Shown here: positions 27,635 to 36,722 of the stretch, piece after piece
Layout of the letters: the number at the start of each line of letters is the position of its first letter
Numbering within the stretch: position 1 is the first letter of the stretch
Source: Hydrogenophaga sp. SL48
GTDB lineage: Bacteria; Pseudomonadota; Gammaproteobacteria; Burkholderiales; Burkholderiaceae_C
DNA: 64,000 bases
Direction of reading: 5' to 3'
Assembly: GCF_021729865.1 (NCBI RefSeq)
Contig: NZ_CP063400.1
Span: 2,542,001-2,606,000, forward strand
Notes under the pieces: generated by a model
Told to the model about the DNA's origin: nothing
The model's database searches: none
The model's input: the letters and a program-made list of their open reading frames with translations, nothing else
Program-made: the position numbers and the translations under genes

Positions 27635-29917
27635 ATGTCTTTGTGTTCATCGCGCCGCCTGCTCGTCAGCCTGGTGTTTGTTGCCCCCGCCCCGCTGCTG
27701 CTGACCACCACAGCGGTTCACGCGTCCACGTTCGACCTGCCGCCCATCGACAGGATCGTCCACTACCAGCCCAAGCTGCCGCTGCAGGTGTTCACGGCCG
27801 ACAGCGTGGAGATCGCGCAGTTCGGCGCCGAACGGCGCGAGTACGTGCCGCTGTCGCGAACCCCCAAGCTGCTGCAGGACGCGGTGCTCGCCGTGGAAGA
27901 CGCACGCTTCCGCGAGCATTCGGGCGTCGATCCCAAGGGCATGGCGCGCGCCGCGCTGGCCATGCTGACCGGCGGTCGCAAGCAAGGTGCGAGCACCATC
28001 ACGCAGCAGCTGGTGCGCACCATGCTGCTCACCCGAGAACTCTCGGTGGAGCGAAAGGCCAAAGAGATCCTGCTGGCTTTCAAGGTCGAGGACGCGCTCA
28101 GCAAAGACCGCATCCTGGAGATCTACCTCAACGAAATCTTCCTGGGACAGCGCGCCTATGGCTTTGCCGCCGCGGCGCAAATCTACTTCGGCAAACCGAT
28201 GAACCAGCTCAGCATCGCCGAAACGGCCATGCTCGCCGGCCTGCCGCAAAACCCCTACTACGCCAATCCGGTGGCCAACCTCGAGCGGGCCACGCAGCGC
28301 CAGCGCGTGGTGCTGCAGCGCATGCACGTGGTCGGCGTGATCAACGACGCCCAGCTGGCCGCCGCCCGCGCCGAAAAAATCACCCTGCGCACGCCGGGCC
28401 AGACCAGCGTGGACGCCGCCCACGTGGCGGAGATGGCGCGCCAGGCCGTGGTGGACCGCTTTGGCACCGAGGCCTATTCCAGTGGCATCAAGGTCTACAC
28501 CTCGCTGCGCGCTGCTGAACAGCGCGCTGCCCACGCGGCGGTGCAACGCGGCGTGCTCGCGCAGGACCGGCGCAACCCCTGGCGCGGTCCCGAGGCGCAG
28601 GAAGACCTGCCCAACGGCAATGGGCCCGATATCGAGCGTGCGGCGGCCGAAATCCTGAAAGACCACCGCGACGACGACACCCTGCGCTCGGCCGTGGTGC
28701 TGTCGGCCAGCGCCAAGGCCGTGGATGCGCAACTGGCCACCGGCGAGCGCGTGCGCGTCACCGGCGAAGGCCTGCGTTGGGCGCAGGCGGGTCTGGGCCA
28801 GAAAGCCAAGGCGGCACTCAAGGTGCAGCGTGGTTCTGTGCTGCGCCTCGTGAAGAACGACAAGACCTGGGCCATCTCTCAGTGGCCCGATGCCGAGGCC
28901 GCGCTGGTGGCGCTTGATGCGCGCACCGGGCGCGTGCGCGCGCTGGTGGGTGGTTTTGACTTCACCCGACAGCCCTTCAACCACGTCACCCAGAGCTGGC
29001 GCCAGCCTGGCTCGGCCTTCAAACCCTTGCTGTACTCGGCGGCGCTGGAAGAGCGCGTGATGCCCGCCACGCTGGTGGACGACTCGCCCTTCACCGCGCC
29101 GAACGGCTGGAGCCCTGGCAACTCGAACGGTCAGAGCGGCGGACTCATTTCCGTGCGGCAGGCGCTGGCGCAATCGAGCAACCTGGTGAGCGTGCGCGTC
29201 TTGCAGCACACCGGCACCCAGCGCACCCGAGACTGGGCCGCCCGCTTCGGGCTCGACGCCGCCAAACAGCCCGACAACCTCACGATGGCGCTGGGCACGG
29301 GGCAGGTCACACCCATGCAGATGGCCCGCGCCTATGCCACCCTGGCCAACGGTGGCTGGCGCGTCGAGCCACTGCTGGTGGAGCGCATCACCGACGCCCA
29401 GGGCAAGGTGCTGTTCGAAGCACCGCCACCCGCGCCGCTGACCGAAGACAACCGTGCCATCCCCGCGCGCAACGCCTATGTGATGAGCAGCCTGCTGAAC
29501 GACGTCACACGTGTGGGCACGGCAGCGCGCGCGCAGACCCGGCTCAAACGCAGCGACATCTACGGCAAGACCGGCACCACCAACGAAGTGTTCGACGCCT
29601 GGTTCACGGGCTACCACCCCAGCGTGGCGGCCGTGGTCTGGCTCGGCCACGACAAGCCGCGCAGCCTGGGTGACCACGAATCGGGCGGCCGCCTGGCACT
29701 CCCCATCTGGGCCGACTACATGGCCACCGCGCTCAAGGGCGTGCCGGTCAACCCGCAGGGCGAACCACCGCCAGGCCTGGTGCGCGTGAATGACGACTGG
29801 CTCTACAGCGAGTGGGCCAACGGCGGCGCCGTGGCCACCATCGGCGACACCGCCAACGCCGAATACGCCGGCCCGCCGACGCTGATCGACGCCATCCGCG
29901 AGTTCTTCAAGCCTTGA
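27635..29917 (+). CDS. Class A penicillin-binding protein 1 (PBP1A-type)
   Basis: 760-residue bifunctional peptidoglycan synthase. After an N-terminal signal/anchor (about 1-30) the GT51 domain has VEDARFREHSGVD, GASTITQQLVR, RKAKEILLAFKVE and EIYLNEIFLGQRAYG. The transpeptidase has SAFK (PGSAFKPLLYS), SSN and KTGTTN. It polymerises and cross-links glycan strands in the periplasm. The N-terminus lacks a long membrane helix, so a secreted or weakly anchored form is possible. Divergent partner of the atypical PBP across a 134-bp gap. Confidence 0.92.
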   Translation: MSLCSSRRLLVSLVFVAPAPLLLTTTAVHASTFDLPPIDRIVHYQPKLPLQVFTADSVEIAQFGAERREYVPLSRTPKLLQDAVLAVEDARFREHSGVDPKGMARAALAMLTGGRKQGASTITQQLVRTMLLTRELSVERKAKEILLAFKVEDALSKDRILEIYLNEIFLGQRAYGFAAAAQIYFGKPMNQLSIAETAMLAGLPQNPYYANPVANLERATQRQRVVLQRMHVVGVINDAQLAAARAEKITLRTPGQTSVDAAHVAEMARQAVVDRFGTEAYSSGIKVYTSLRAAEQRAAHAAVQRGVLAQDRRNPWRGPEAQEDLPNGNGPDIERAAAEILKDHRDDDTLRSAVVLSASAKAVDAQLATGERVRVTGEGLRWAQAGLGQKAKAALKVQRGSVLRLVKNDKTWAISQWPDAEAALVALDARTGRVRALVGGFDFTRQPFNHVTQSWRQPGSAFKPLLYSAALEERVMPATLVDDSPFTAPNGWSPGNSNGQSGGLISVRQALAQSSNLVSVRVLQHTGTQRTRDWAARFGLDAAKQPDNLTMALGTGQVTPMQMARAYATLANGGWRVEPLLVERITDAQGKVLFEAPPPAPLTEDNRAIPARNAYVMSSLLNDVTRVGTAARAQTRLKRSDIYGKTGTTNEVFDAWFTGYHPSVAAVVWLGHDKPRSLGDHESGGRLALPIWADYMATALKGVPVNPQGEPPPGLVRVNDDWLYSEWANGGAVATIGDTANAEYAGPPTLIDAIREFFKP

Positions 29918-29923
29918 AGAGAA

Positions 29924-30003
29924 GCACCCCCGCAGCGCTTCGCGCTACCCCCTGAAGGGGGCGGCACTGGCCGTCCGGCAAAGCCGGCCCGGCGGTGCCC
30001 TGG
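29924..30003 (+). repeat. Structured stop-adjacent repeat, copy 2
   Basis: Starts 6 bp after the PBP1 stop. This copy shows the fold most clearly: outer arms GCACC/GGTGC, then AGCGC-TTC-GCGCT, CCCCCT-GA-AGGGGG and CCGGC-AAA-GCCGG, i.e. three hairpins on a closing stem. Subtype ending GCCGGCCCGGCGGTG. Confidence 0.8.
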
Positions 30004-30081
30004 CTGCGCCGCTTCATGCGTCGCGGTTCTCGCTCCGGCGCCATGAAAGACCGGTACCGATGAGCTCTTTCAGCGACCCAC

Positions 30082-30112
30082 AAAAAAGCCGGCCATCGAG
30101 GCCGGCTTTTTT
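30082..30112. terminator. Bidirectional rho-independent terminator
   Basis: AAAAAAGCCGGCC, loop ATCGA, GGCCGGCTTTTTT: a perfect GC stem with A-run before and T-run after. It serves the plus-strand PBP1 gene and the convergent minus-strand nitronate monooxygenase operon. Confidence 0.95.
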
Positions 30113-30127
30113 ATTCGCGTCGAAAGC

Positions 30128-31108
30128 TCAGCCGGCGCAGATGCGCGCCTTGGCCTCGGCGTATTCGCGCTTGAAACGCGCCACCAGATCGGCCGCCGGC
30201 ATCACCTCGCGGATCGCGCCGATGCCCTGGCCGCAACCCCAGATGTCTTTCCAGGCCTTGGCCGCGTTGGCGCCTTCTCCGGTGGAGAAGTTCATCTTGC
30301 TCGGGTCGCTCTCGGGCAAGTGATCCGGGTCCATGCCTGCATTTTTGATGCTGCCCTTGAGGTAGTTGCCGTGGATGCCGGTGTAGAAGTTGCTGTAGAC
30401 GATGTCGTCCGAGTTGCTCTCGGTGATCATCTGTTTGTAGCCCTCCACCGCGCGCGCTTCTTCGGTGGCGATGAAGGCCGAGCCGATGTAGGCGAAGTCG
30501 GCGCCCATGGCCTGGGCGGCCAGGACGGCACCGCCCGAGGCGATGGAACCTGACAGCGCCACGGGGCCGTCGAACCACTCGCGGATCTCCTGCACCATGG
30601 CAAACGGGCTCTTCACGCTGGCGTGCCCGCCGGCACCGGCCGCCACGGGGATCAGGCCGTCGGCGCCCTTTTCAATCGCCTTGTGCGCGAACACGTTGTT
30701 GATCACGTCGTGCAGCACCACGCCGCCCCAGCTGTGCACCGCCTGGTTCACGTCTTCGCGCGCACCCAGGCTGGTGATGATGATCGGCACCTTGTACTTG
30801 GCGCACAAACCCATGTCGTGCTCCAGCCGGTCGTTGCTCTTGTGCACGATCTGGTTGATGGCGAAGGGCGCGGCCTTGTTGTCAGGGTTCGCAGCATCGT
30901 GCGCGGCCAGGGCTTCGGTGATCTCGGCCAACCAGTCTTCCAGCTGCGCGGCCGGGCGCGCGTTGAGCGCGGGCATGGAGCCCACCACGCCGGCCTTGCA
31001 CTGGGCAATGACGAGCTGGGGGTTGCTGATGATGAACAGCGGCGAGCCGATCACCGGGAACTGGATGTTCTTCAGCACCGAGGGCAGGTAGCGTTGGCGG
31101 GTCGTCAT
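30128..31108 (-). CDS. Nitronate monooxygenase (2-nitropropane dioxygenase) family flavoenzyme
   Basis: 326-residue TIM-barrel FMN protein. PVIGSPLFIISNPQLVIAQCKAGVVGSMPALN is the N-terminal signature; VAAGAGGHAS carries the conserved His region; ALSGSIASGGAVLAAQAMGADFAYIGSAFIATEEA binds FMN phosphate. Family members oxidise alkyl nitronates or reduce enoyl-type substrates, and the sequence does not decide which. It follows an acyl-CoA dehydrogenase after 89 bp, which hints at a role in acyl metabolism. ATG at 31108 has GGAGA upstream. Confidence 0.87.
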   Translation of the reverse strand: MTTRQRYLPSVLKNIQFPVIGSPLFIISNPQLVIAQCKAGVVGSMPALNARPAAQLEDWLAEITEALAAHDAANPDNKAAPFAINQIVHKSNDRLEHDMGLCAKYKVPIIITSLGAREDVNQAVHSWGGVVLHDVINNVFAHKAIEKGADGLIPVAAGAGGHASVKSPFAMVQEIREWFDGPVALSGSIASGGAVLAAQAMGADFAYIGSAFIATEEARAVEGYKQMITESNSDDIVYSNFYTGIHGNYLKGSIKNAGMDPDHLPESDPSKMNFSTGEGANAAKAWKDIWGCGQGIGAIREVMPAADLVARFKREYAEAKARICAG

Positions 31109-31197
31109 GGTGTCTCCGTGGTGGATCAAAAAGCTGGCTGGATTCTGGGTCAGCCAGCCCGGGCGCCCTGTCGCCGCAGCAACAAGGCGCGGGTGGG

Positions 31198-32988
31198 TCA
31201 GAAAGCGTCGACCGCCATGGCCGTGACCGCGTCCGCACCTTCGCAGATGCTGTCGCGCACGCCCGGGGCGCGGCTCAGGATGTGGTCGGCATAGAAGCGC
31301 GCGGTGGTGATCTTGGCCTGCATGAACGCCGCGTCGGTGCCGGCGGCCAGCTGGTCTTCGGCCACCAGCAGCGCGCGCGCCAGCTGCCAGCCCGCCACCA
31401 CGTTGCCCGCGAGCATGAGGTAGGGCACGCTGCCGGCGAAGGCGGCGTTGGGGTTGCTGCGGGTGTTGGCGGCAATGAACTCGACCACGTCCACAAAGGC
31501 TTCTCGCGCGGCGGTCAGGCGCTTGGCCACGGCCAGCGCATTGGCGCTGCCGCGCTGCACCAGCTCGGCTTCGGTCTTCTGAATCTGTGCCGCGATGGCC
31601 TTGGCGTTGGTGCCGCCGTCGCGCGAGGTCTTGCGCCCCACGAGGTCGTTGGCCTGGATCGCTGTCGTGCCTTCGTAGATGGTCAGGATCTTGGCGTCAC
31701 GGTAGTACTGGGCCGCGCCGGTTTCTTCGATGAAGCCCATGCCGCCGTGCACCTGCACGCCCAGCGAGGTCACCTCCAGGCTCATCTCGGTGCTGTAGCC
31801 CTTGACCAGCGGCACCAGGTATTCGTAGAAGGCGGCGTTGTCCTTGCGGGCGTCGGCATCGGGGTGGTGGTGGGCCGCGTCGTAGGCGGCAGCGGCCACG
31901 GCGGCCATGGCGCGGCAACCCTCGGTACTGGCGCGCATGGTCATGAGCATGCGCTTCACATCGGGGTGGTGGATGATGGGCGCGGCGGCGCTGAGCGAGC
32001 CATCAACCGGGCGGCTCTGCACGCGGTCTTTGGCGTAACCCACGGCCTTCTGGTAGGCGCGCTCGGCGATCGCGATGCCCTGCACGCCCACGGCGTAACG
32101 CGCCGCGTTCATCATGATGAACATGTATTCGAGGCCACGGTTTTCCTGACCCACGAGGTAACCCACGGCGCCACCATGGTCGCCGTACTGCAGCACGGCG
32201 GTGGGCGAGGCCTTGATGCCCATCTTGTGTTCGATGCTCACGCAGTGCACGTCATTGCGCGCACCGAGCGAGCCGTCTTTGTTCACCATGAACTTGGGCA
32301 CCACGAACAGGCTGATGCCTTTCACGCCTTCGGGTGCGCCGGTCACGCGGGCCAGCACGAGGTGCACGATGTTCTGTGCCATGTCGTGTTCACCGTAGGT
32401 GATGAATATCTTGGTGCCGAACACCTTGTAGCTGCCATCGGGCTGCGGCTCGGCGCGGCTGCGCACGGCGGCCAGATCGCTGCCAGCCTGGGGCTCGGTC
32501 AGGTTCATGGTGCCGGTCCATTCGCCGCTCACCAGCTTCTCCAGGTAGACGGCTTTCAGCTCGTCACTGCCGGCGGTGATGAGCGCTTCGATGGCACCGT
32601 CGGTCAGCAGCGGGCACAGCGCGAAGCTCATGTTGGCGCTGTTAAGCATTTCGGTGCAGGCCGAGCCGATGGTCTTGGGCAGGCCCTGGCCGCCGAAGTC
32701 CACCGGGTGCTGCAGGCCCTGCCAGCCGCCTTCGGCGTACTGCTTGAAGGCGTCCTTGAACCCGGGCGTGGTGGTGACCTGGCCGTCGTGGAACGATGAC
32801 GGGTACTTGTCGCCTTCCCAGTTCAGCGGCGCGATCACGCCCTCGTTGAGCTTGGCGCACTCCTCCAGCACAGCCTGCGCAGTGTCCAGGCCTGCGTCTT
32901 CAAAACCGGGCAACGCAGACACCTGGTGAATGCGCGCCAGGTGTTCGATGTTGAACAGCATGTCTTTGAGGGGTGCGACGTAACTCAT
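31198..32988 (-). CDS. Acyl-CoA dehydrogenase (large, FadE/DmdC-like)
   Basis: 596-residue acyl-CoA dehydrogenase of the longer class with N- and C-terminal extensions. MNLTEPQAGSDLAAVRSRAEP and KVFGTKIFITYGEHDM are FAD/substrate signatures; the catalytic Glu is in LTIYEGTTAIQANDLVGRK. Similar proteins include the 3-methylmercaptopropionyl-CoA dehydrogenase DmdC group and fatty acyl-CoA dehydrogenases. It is directly downstream of etfBA, which supplies its electron acceptor. ATG at 32988 follows GGAGA. Confidence 0.92.
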   Translation of the reverse strand: MSYVAPLKDMLFNIEHLARIHQVSALPGFEDAGLDTAQAVLEECAKLNEGVIAPLNWEGDKYPSSFHDGQVTTTPGFKDAFKQYAEGGWQGLQHPVDFGGQGLPKTIGSACTEMLNSANMSFALCPLLTDGAIEALITAGSDELKAVYLEKLVSGEWTGTMNLTEPQAGSDLAAVRSRAEPQPDGSYKVFGTKIFITYGEHDMAQNIVHLVLARVTGAPEGVKGISLFVVPKFMVNKDGSLGARNDVHCVSIEHKMGIKASPTAVLQYGDHGGAVGYLVGQENRGLEYMFIMMNAARYAVGVQGIAIAERAYQKAVGYAKDRVQSRPVDGSLSAAAPIIHHPDVKRMLMTMRASTEGCRAMAAVAAAAYDAAHHHPDADARKDNAAFYEYLVPLVKGYSTEMSLEVTSLGVQVHGGMGFIEETGAAQYYRDAKILTIYEGTTAIQANDLVGRKTSRDGGTNAKAIAAQIQKTEAELVQRGSANALAVAKRLTAAREAFVDVVEFIAANTRSNPNAAFAGSVPYLMLAGNVVAGWQLARALLVAEDQLAAGTDAAFMQAKITTARFYADHILSRAPGVRDSICEGADAVTAMAVDAF

Positions 32989-33069
32989 TCGAATGTCTCC
33001 AGAGGTTCTTCGGGAAGTACAGATGCAACAAGGGCATCGCGAACGATGCCCTTGCCGGTGGTGCGGTGC

Positions 33070-34002
33070 TTACAGCGCCTTGATCAGCTCAGGCACAGCG
33101 GTGAACAGATCGGCCTCCAGGCCGTAGTCGGCCACCGAGAAGATCGGGGCCTCGGGGTCCTTGTTGATCGCCACGATCACCTTGGAATCCTTCATGCCGG
33201 CCAAGTGCTGGATGGCGCCCGAGATGCCACAGGCCACATACAGCTGCGGCGCCACGATCTTGCCGGTCTGGCCCACCTGCCAGTCGTTGGGCGCGTAGCC
33301 CGCGTCCACCGCGGCGCGGCTCGCGCCCAGCGCGGCGCCCAGCTTGTCGGCCAGCGGCGTCATGACCTCGTTGAACTTCTCGGCGCTGCCCAGCGCGCGG
33401 CCACCGGAGACGATGATCTTGGCGGCGGTCAGTTCGGGGCGGTCGCTCTTGGCGATCTCGCTGCCCAGGAACGTGCTCTTGCCGCTGTCGGCCTGGGCTG
33501 CCTGGGTTTCCACGGCGGCCGAGCCACCGGTGGCAGCGGCCGGATCGAAGCCGGTGGTGCGCACGGTGATCACTTTGGTGGCGTCGGCGCTCTGCACGGT
33601 GGCGATGGCGTTGCCGGCGTAGATCGGACGTTCAAACGTGTCGGCGGCGATCACCTTGGTGATGTCGCTGATCTGGCCCACGTCGAGCTGCGCGGCCACG
33701 CGCGGGGCGATGTTCTTGCCGCTGGCGGTGGCCGGGAACAGGATGTGGCTGTAGGTGCTGGCGATGGCCAGCACCTGGGCGGCCATGTTCTCGGCCAGGC
33801 CGTGGGCCAGGTATTCGGCGTCGGCGTGGATGACTTTGGACACGCCGGCGATCTGGGCGGCTGCGGCGGCCGCACCAGCGGCGTTGTGGCCGGCGATGAG
33901 CACATGCACCTCACCGCCACACTGGGCGGCGGCGGTGACGGTGTTGAGCGTGGCGCCCTTGATGGTGGCGTTGTCGTGTTCGGCAATGACGAGTGCGGTC
34001 AT
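33070..34002 (-). CDS. etfA: Electron transfer flavoprotein alpha subunit
   Basis: 310-residue ETF alpha. The C-terminal FAD domain carries [90 protein letters not shown], all diagnostic. It accepts electrons from acyl-CoA dehydrogenases and passes them to ETF-ubiquinone oxidoreductase. Lies 11 bp after etfB. Confidence 0.97.
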   Translation of the reverse strand: MTALVIAEHDNATIKGATLNTVTAAAQCGGEVHVLIAGHNAAGAAAAAAQIAGVSKVIHADAEYLAHGLAENMAAQVLAIASTYSHILFPATASGKNIAPRVAAQLDVGQISDITKVIAADTFERPIYAGNAIATVQSADATKVITVRTTGFDPAAATGGSAAVETQAAQADSGKSTFLGSEIAKSDRPELTAAKIIVSGGRALGSAEKFNEVMTPLADKLGAALGASRAAVDAGYAPNDWQVGQTGKIVAPQLYVACGISGAIQHLAGMKDSKVIVAINKDPEAPIFSVADYGLEADLFTAVPELIKAL

Positions 34003-34013
34003 GTTGTTGTTCC

Positions 34014-34763
34014 TCAGATGACTTTGGCTTCAAGCTTGAGTTTTTCGACCAAGGTCGCGACGTCCGGCACCTTGATGCCCGCGCCGCGTTTCGGCGGCTC
34101 GCTGACCTTCAGGGTCTTGAGGCGCGGGCTCACGTCCACGCCGAGGTCTTCTGGCTTGACGATGTCCATTTGCTTCTTCTTGGCCTTCATGATGTTGGGC
34201 AGCGTCACATAACGCGGCTCGTTCAGGCGCAGGTCGGTCGTGACGATGGCCGGCAGGCTCAGGCTCAGGGTTTCCAGGCCACCGTCGACTTCGCGGGTGA
34301 CATTGACCTTGCCGTCCACGACTTCGACCTTGGAGGCAAACGTGCCTTGAGGCAGACCCGCCAGCGCGGCCAGCATCTGGCCGGTCTGGTTGCAGTCGTC
34401 GTCGATGGCCTGCTTGCCCAGGATCACGAGACCGGGCTGCTCCTTGTCCATCAGGGCCTTGAGCAGCTTGGCCACGGCCAGGGGCTGCAGTTCTTCAGAC
34501 GTTTCCACCAGGATGGCGCGGTCGGCGCCGATGGCCATGGCGGTGCGCAGGGTTTCCTGGCACTGCGTGACGCCGCAGGAGACGGCGATGACCTCGGTGA
34601 CCACGCCCTTCTCTTTCAGGCGCACGGCTTCTTCGACCGCGATCTCGTCAAACGGGTTCATGCTCATCTTGACGTTGGCCAGGTCCATGCCGGACTGGTC
34701 TGCCTTGACGCGCACCTTGACGTTGTAGTCCACCACGCGTTTGACGGGGACGATGACCTTCAT
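34014..34763 (-). CDS. etfB: Electron transfer flavoprotein beta subunit
   Basis: 249 residues, the standard length. [19 protein letters not shown] opens the protein; [53 protein letters not shown] and the C-terminal MKAKKKQMD are family hallmarks. First gene of an etfB-etfA-acyl-CoA dehydrogenase-nitronate monooxygenase operon. ATG at 34763 preferred; a TTG ten codons upstream is not needed. Confidence 0.97.
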   Translation of the reverse strand: MKVIVPVKRVVDYNVKVRVKADQSGMDLANVKMSMNPFDEIAVEEAVRLKEKGVVTEVIAVSCGVTQCQETLRTAMAIGADRAILVETSEELQPLAVAKLLKALMDKEQPGLVILGKQAIDDDCNQTGQMLAALAGLPQGTFASKVEVVDGKVNVTREVDGGLETLSLSLPAIVTTDLRLNEPRYVTLPNIMKAKKKQMDIVKPEDLGVDVSPRLKTLKVSEPPKRGAGIKVPDVATLVEKLKLEAKVI

Positions 34764-34814
34764 ATTCAGTTGCTCCAGATGATGGGGGGACAAACAAAAA
34801 AACGGGTGCCCGAG

Positions 34815-34841
34815 TTGACGTGCACGTCAATTTGGATTGTA
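34815..34841 (-). promoter_or_regulatory. etfB promoter -10 with adjacent repressor palindrome
   Basis: On the minus strand a TACAAT -10 (34836-34841) is followed 5 bp later by the perfect 16-bp palindrome TTGACGTGCACGTCAA (34815-34830), which would cover the transcription start. Operators of similar shape precede etf and acyl-CoA degradation genes in other betaproteobacteria (LiuR- or FadP-like regulons). No matching regulator gene is in the window. Confidence 0.65.
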
Positions 34842-34999
34842 TGTCGGTGCTCGGACGGACGACGATTTTTCGGGCTCAACCACCGGGTTTAAAAAATCGA
34901 ACGGTCGTGCTTTTTTAGCATTATAGAGCAAGGTTCCGGATCATCCGGCATCCTTGGTTTGCCGTCTGCTGCCGGGACGACAAAGCAAGGGATTTCCCT

Positions 35000-35025
35000 A
35001 TTCGCCAACCGTTCGGTCGGCGAAT
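35000..35025. promoter_or_regulatory. Near-perfect 26-bp palindrome, TetR-type operator candidate
   Basis: Arms ATTCGCC and GGCGAAT enclose a core with CCGTTCGG; 24 of 26 positions are symmetric. The half-site recurs inverted as GGCGAA (35042-35047) and TTCGCC (35058-35063). The sites lie 65-127 bp upstream of the TRAP gene at 35127, so a repressor of that operon is the likely ligand. The remainder of the gene-free stretch 34764-35126 holds no open frame of note. Confidence 0.55.
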
Positions 35026-35126
35026 TCGGGTAAGTCTGTAGGGCGAAAACACGGGTATTCGCCTATAGTGAAATCAAGCCTTGTGCTTATATTTTGTAAC
35101 CAAATTCACCCTCCCGGAGACCCTGC

Positions 35127-36143
35127 ATGAAATTCCGCCTCGCCGCTTCGGCAGCCCTTTCAGCCACCCTGCTCATGGGCGCCTCAGCCTCTGCGCAGAC
35201 CGTGTTCTCCGCCTCCAGCTGGGTGCCGCCGACCCACACCCTGAGCGTGGCCCAGAAGGAGTGGTGTGACGCGCTCGAGAAAGAAAGCGCGGGCCGCATG
35301 AAGTGCAACATCCTGCCCAAGGGCGTGGCAGCCGCACCGGGCACCTTTGACGCGGTGCGCGATGGGCTGGCAGACATCTCTTTCACGGTGGACGGTTACA
35401 CGCCAGGGCGCTTCATCAACACACAGGTTGCCGAGTTCCCGTTCCTCGGCGACAACTCCATGGCCACCTCGGTGGCGTACCAGCGCATCTACAGCAAGTA
35501 CTTTGCGCCCCTGGGCGAGCACCGTGGCGTGAAGGTGCTGGGCGTCTTCACGCACGGCCCCGGCATCATCTTCAACAGCAAGAAGCCGGTGCTGACCACG
35601 GCCGACGCCGCCTCCCTCAAGTGGCGCATCGGCGGCGGCAACATCAATGAACTGACCAAGCTCATGGGCTGGAACACCACGCTCAAACCCGCGCCGGAAT
35701 CGTTCGAACTGCTGTCCACCGGCGTGATGGACGGCACCCTGTTTCCCGACGAATCCATCGCGTCTTTCAAGCTGAGCATGATCAAGCATGCCACCACCTT
35801 CCCGGGTGGCCTGTACAACACCAGCTTCGTCTTCATGATGAATCCGGCCAAGTACAGCGCCCTGTCGGCCGAAGACAAGGCGGTGGTCGACAAGCTGTCG
35901 GGTGACTACGTGGCACGCCGCTTCGGTGCAGGCTGGGACAAGGTGGATGACGCTTCTCGCGACGGCGTCCAGAAGACCCAGGGCGTGGCCCGCGTACAGG
36001 CCAGCGAAGCGTTCATCAACGAAGTCAAGGCCAAGCAGGCTGTACTGGAAGACAAGTGGGCTGCCGCTGCGGAGGCCAAGGGTCTGAAGAACCCCAAGGC
36101 GGTGCTGGCCGAATTCCGCGCCGAGATCGCCAAAGCGAAATAA
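35127..36143 (+). CDS. TRAP transporter substrate-binding protein (DctP family), second system
   Basis: 338 residues with a signal peptide cleaved near residue 23 (ASASAQ-TVF). Ligand-binding features include SSWVPPTHTLSVAQKEWCDALEKESAGRMKC, TFDAVRDGLADISF and LKWRIGGGNINELTKLMGWNTTLKPAPESFELLSTGVMDG, where the usual LR/KxR carboxylate-binding Arg is in KWRIGG. ATG follows GGAGA. The ligand is unknown and differs from the first TRAP system, to judge by the weak resemblance. Confidence 0.9.
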   Translation: MKFRLAASAALSATLLMGASASAQTVFSASSWVPPTHTLSVAQKEWCDALEKESAGRMKCNILPKGVAAAPGTFDAVRDGLADISFTVDGYTPGRFINTQVAEFPFLGDNSMATSVAYQRIYSKYFAPLGEHRGVKVLGVFTHGPGIIFNSKKPVLTTADAASLKWRIGGGNINELTKLMGWNTTLKPAPESFELLSTGVMDGTLFPDESIASFKLSMIKHATTFPGGLYNTSFVFMMNPAKYSALSAEDKAVVDKLSGDYVARRFGAGWDKVDDASRDGVQKTQGVARVQASEAFINEVKAKQAVLEDKWAAAAEAKGLKNPKAVLAEFRAEIAKAK

Positions 36144-36164
36144 ACCCGACGCGCCATCCGATCG

Positions 36165-36208
36165 CCGGCGAGGCAGTGGTTCATACTGCCTCGCCGGTTT
36201 CGTTTTTT
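36165..36208 (+). terminator. Hairpin plus T-run between TRAP dctP and dctQ
   Basis: CCGGCGAGGCAGT pairs perfectly with ACTGCCTCGCCGG (13-bp stem, 7-nt loop), followed by TTTCGTTTTTT. It is a strong intrinsic-terminator shape but lies inside the operon, 14 bp before dctQ, so it probably attenuates rather than ends transcription and keeps the binding protein in excess. Confidence 0.8.
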
Positions 36209-36221
36209 GAACCCCACTCCC

Positions 36222-36722
36222 ATGCTCAAGAACCTGGAAAAGCTGTTGCGGTGGTCCACCGGCCTGATGGCCGCCGTGGCGCTGTTCACCATCATGTGGC
36301 TCACGCTCATCGACGTGACAGGCCGAAAATTCTTTGACCATTCGCTCCCTGGCGGACTGGAAATCACCGAAATTCTCATGGTGATCGTGATCTTCGGCGC
36401 GCTGCCACTCGTGTCGTTCGGAGGTGAGCATGTGGTGTTCGACTCGCTCGATCACCTGATTCCCGGCTGGCTAAAGAGCATCCAGAACCGCGCCATCGAA
36501 GCCGTCAACGCCCTCACGTTCGGCGGCCTGGCCTGGCTCATGTCGCAGCGCGCCGAGCGTTTTGCCGAATACGGCGACACCACCGTCTACCTCCAGTTCT
36601 CCATCGCGCCCGTGGCCTGGCTCATGGCGGCCCTGCTCGCATTGACCGCGCTGGTGCACCTGCTGTTCGTGTTCATGCCACCACCCGATCGGGAAGACGC
36701 CACGGCAGGAGCCGCGACATGA
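36222..36722 (+). CDS. TRAP transporter small permease (DctQ), second system
   Basis: 166-residue membrane protein with four predicted helices; LIDVTGRKFFDHSLPGGLEITEILMVIVIFGALPLVSFGGEHVVFD matches the DctQ core. ATG at 36222 lies 14 bp after the intra-operon hairpin; no strong ribosome-binding site is visible. The stop overlaps dctM by four bases. Confidence 0.88.
   Translation: MLKNLEKLLRWSTGLMAAVALFTIMWLTLIDVTGRKFFDHSLPGGLEITEILMVIVIFGALPLVSFGGEHVVFDSLDHLIPGWLKSIQNRAIEAVNALTFGGLAWLMSQRAERFAEYGDTTVYLQFSIAPVAWLMAALLALTALVHLLFVFMPPPDREDATAGAAT

Noticed and set aside
27647-29677. Long antisense open frame (about 670 codons) opposite PBP1
   Set aside because: Same reason: His/Gly/Ala/Arg-rich shadow of a well-supported gene.
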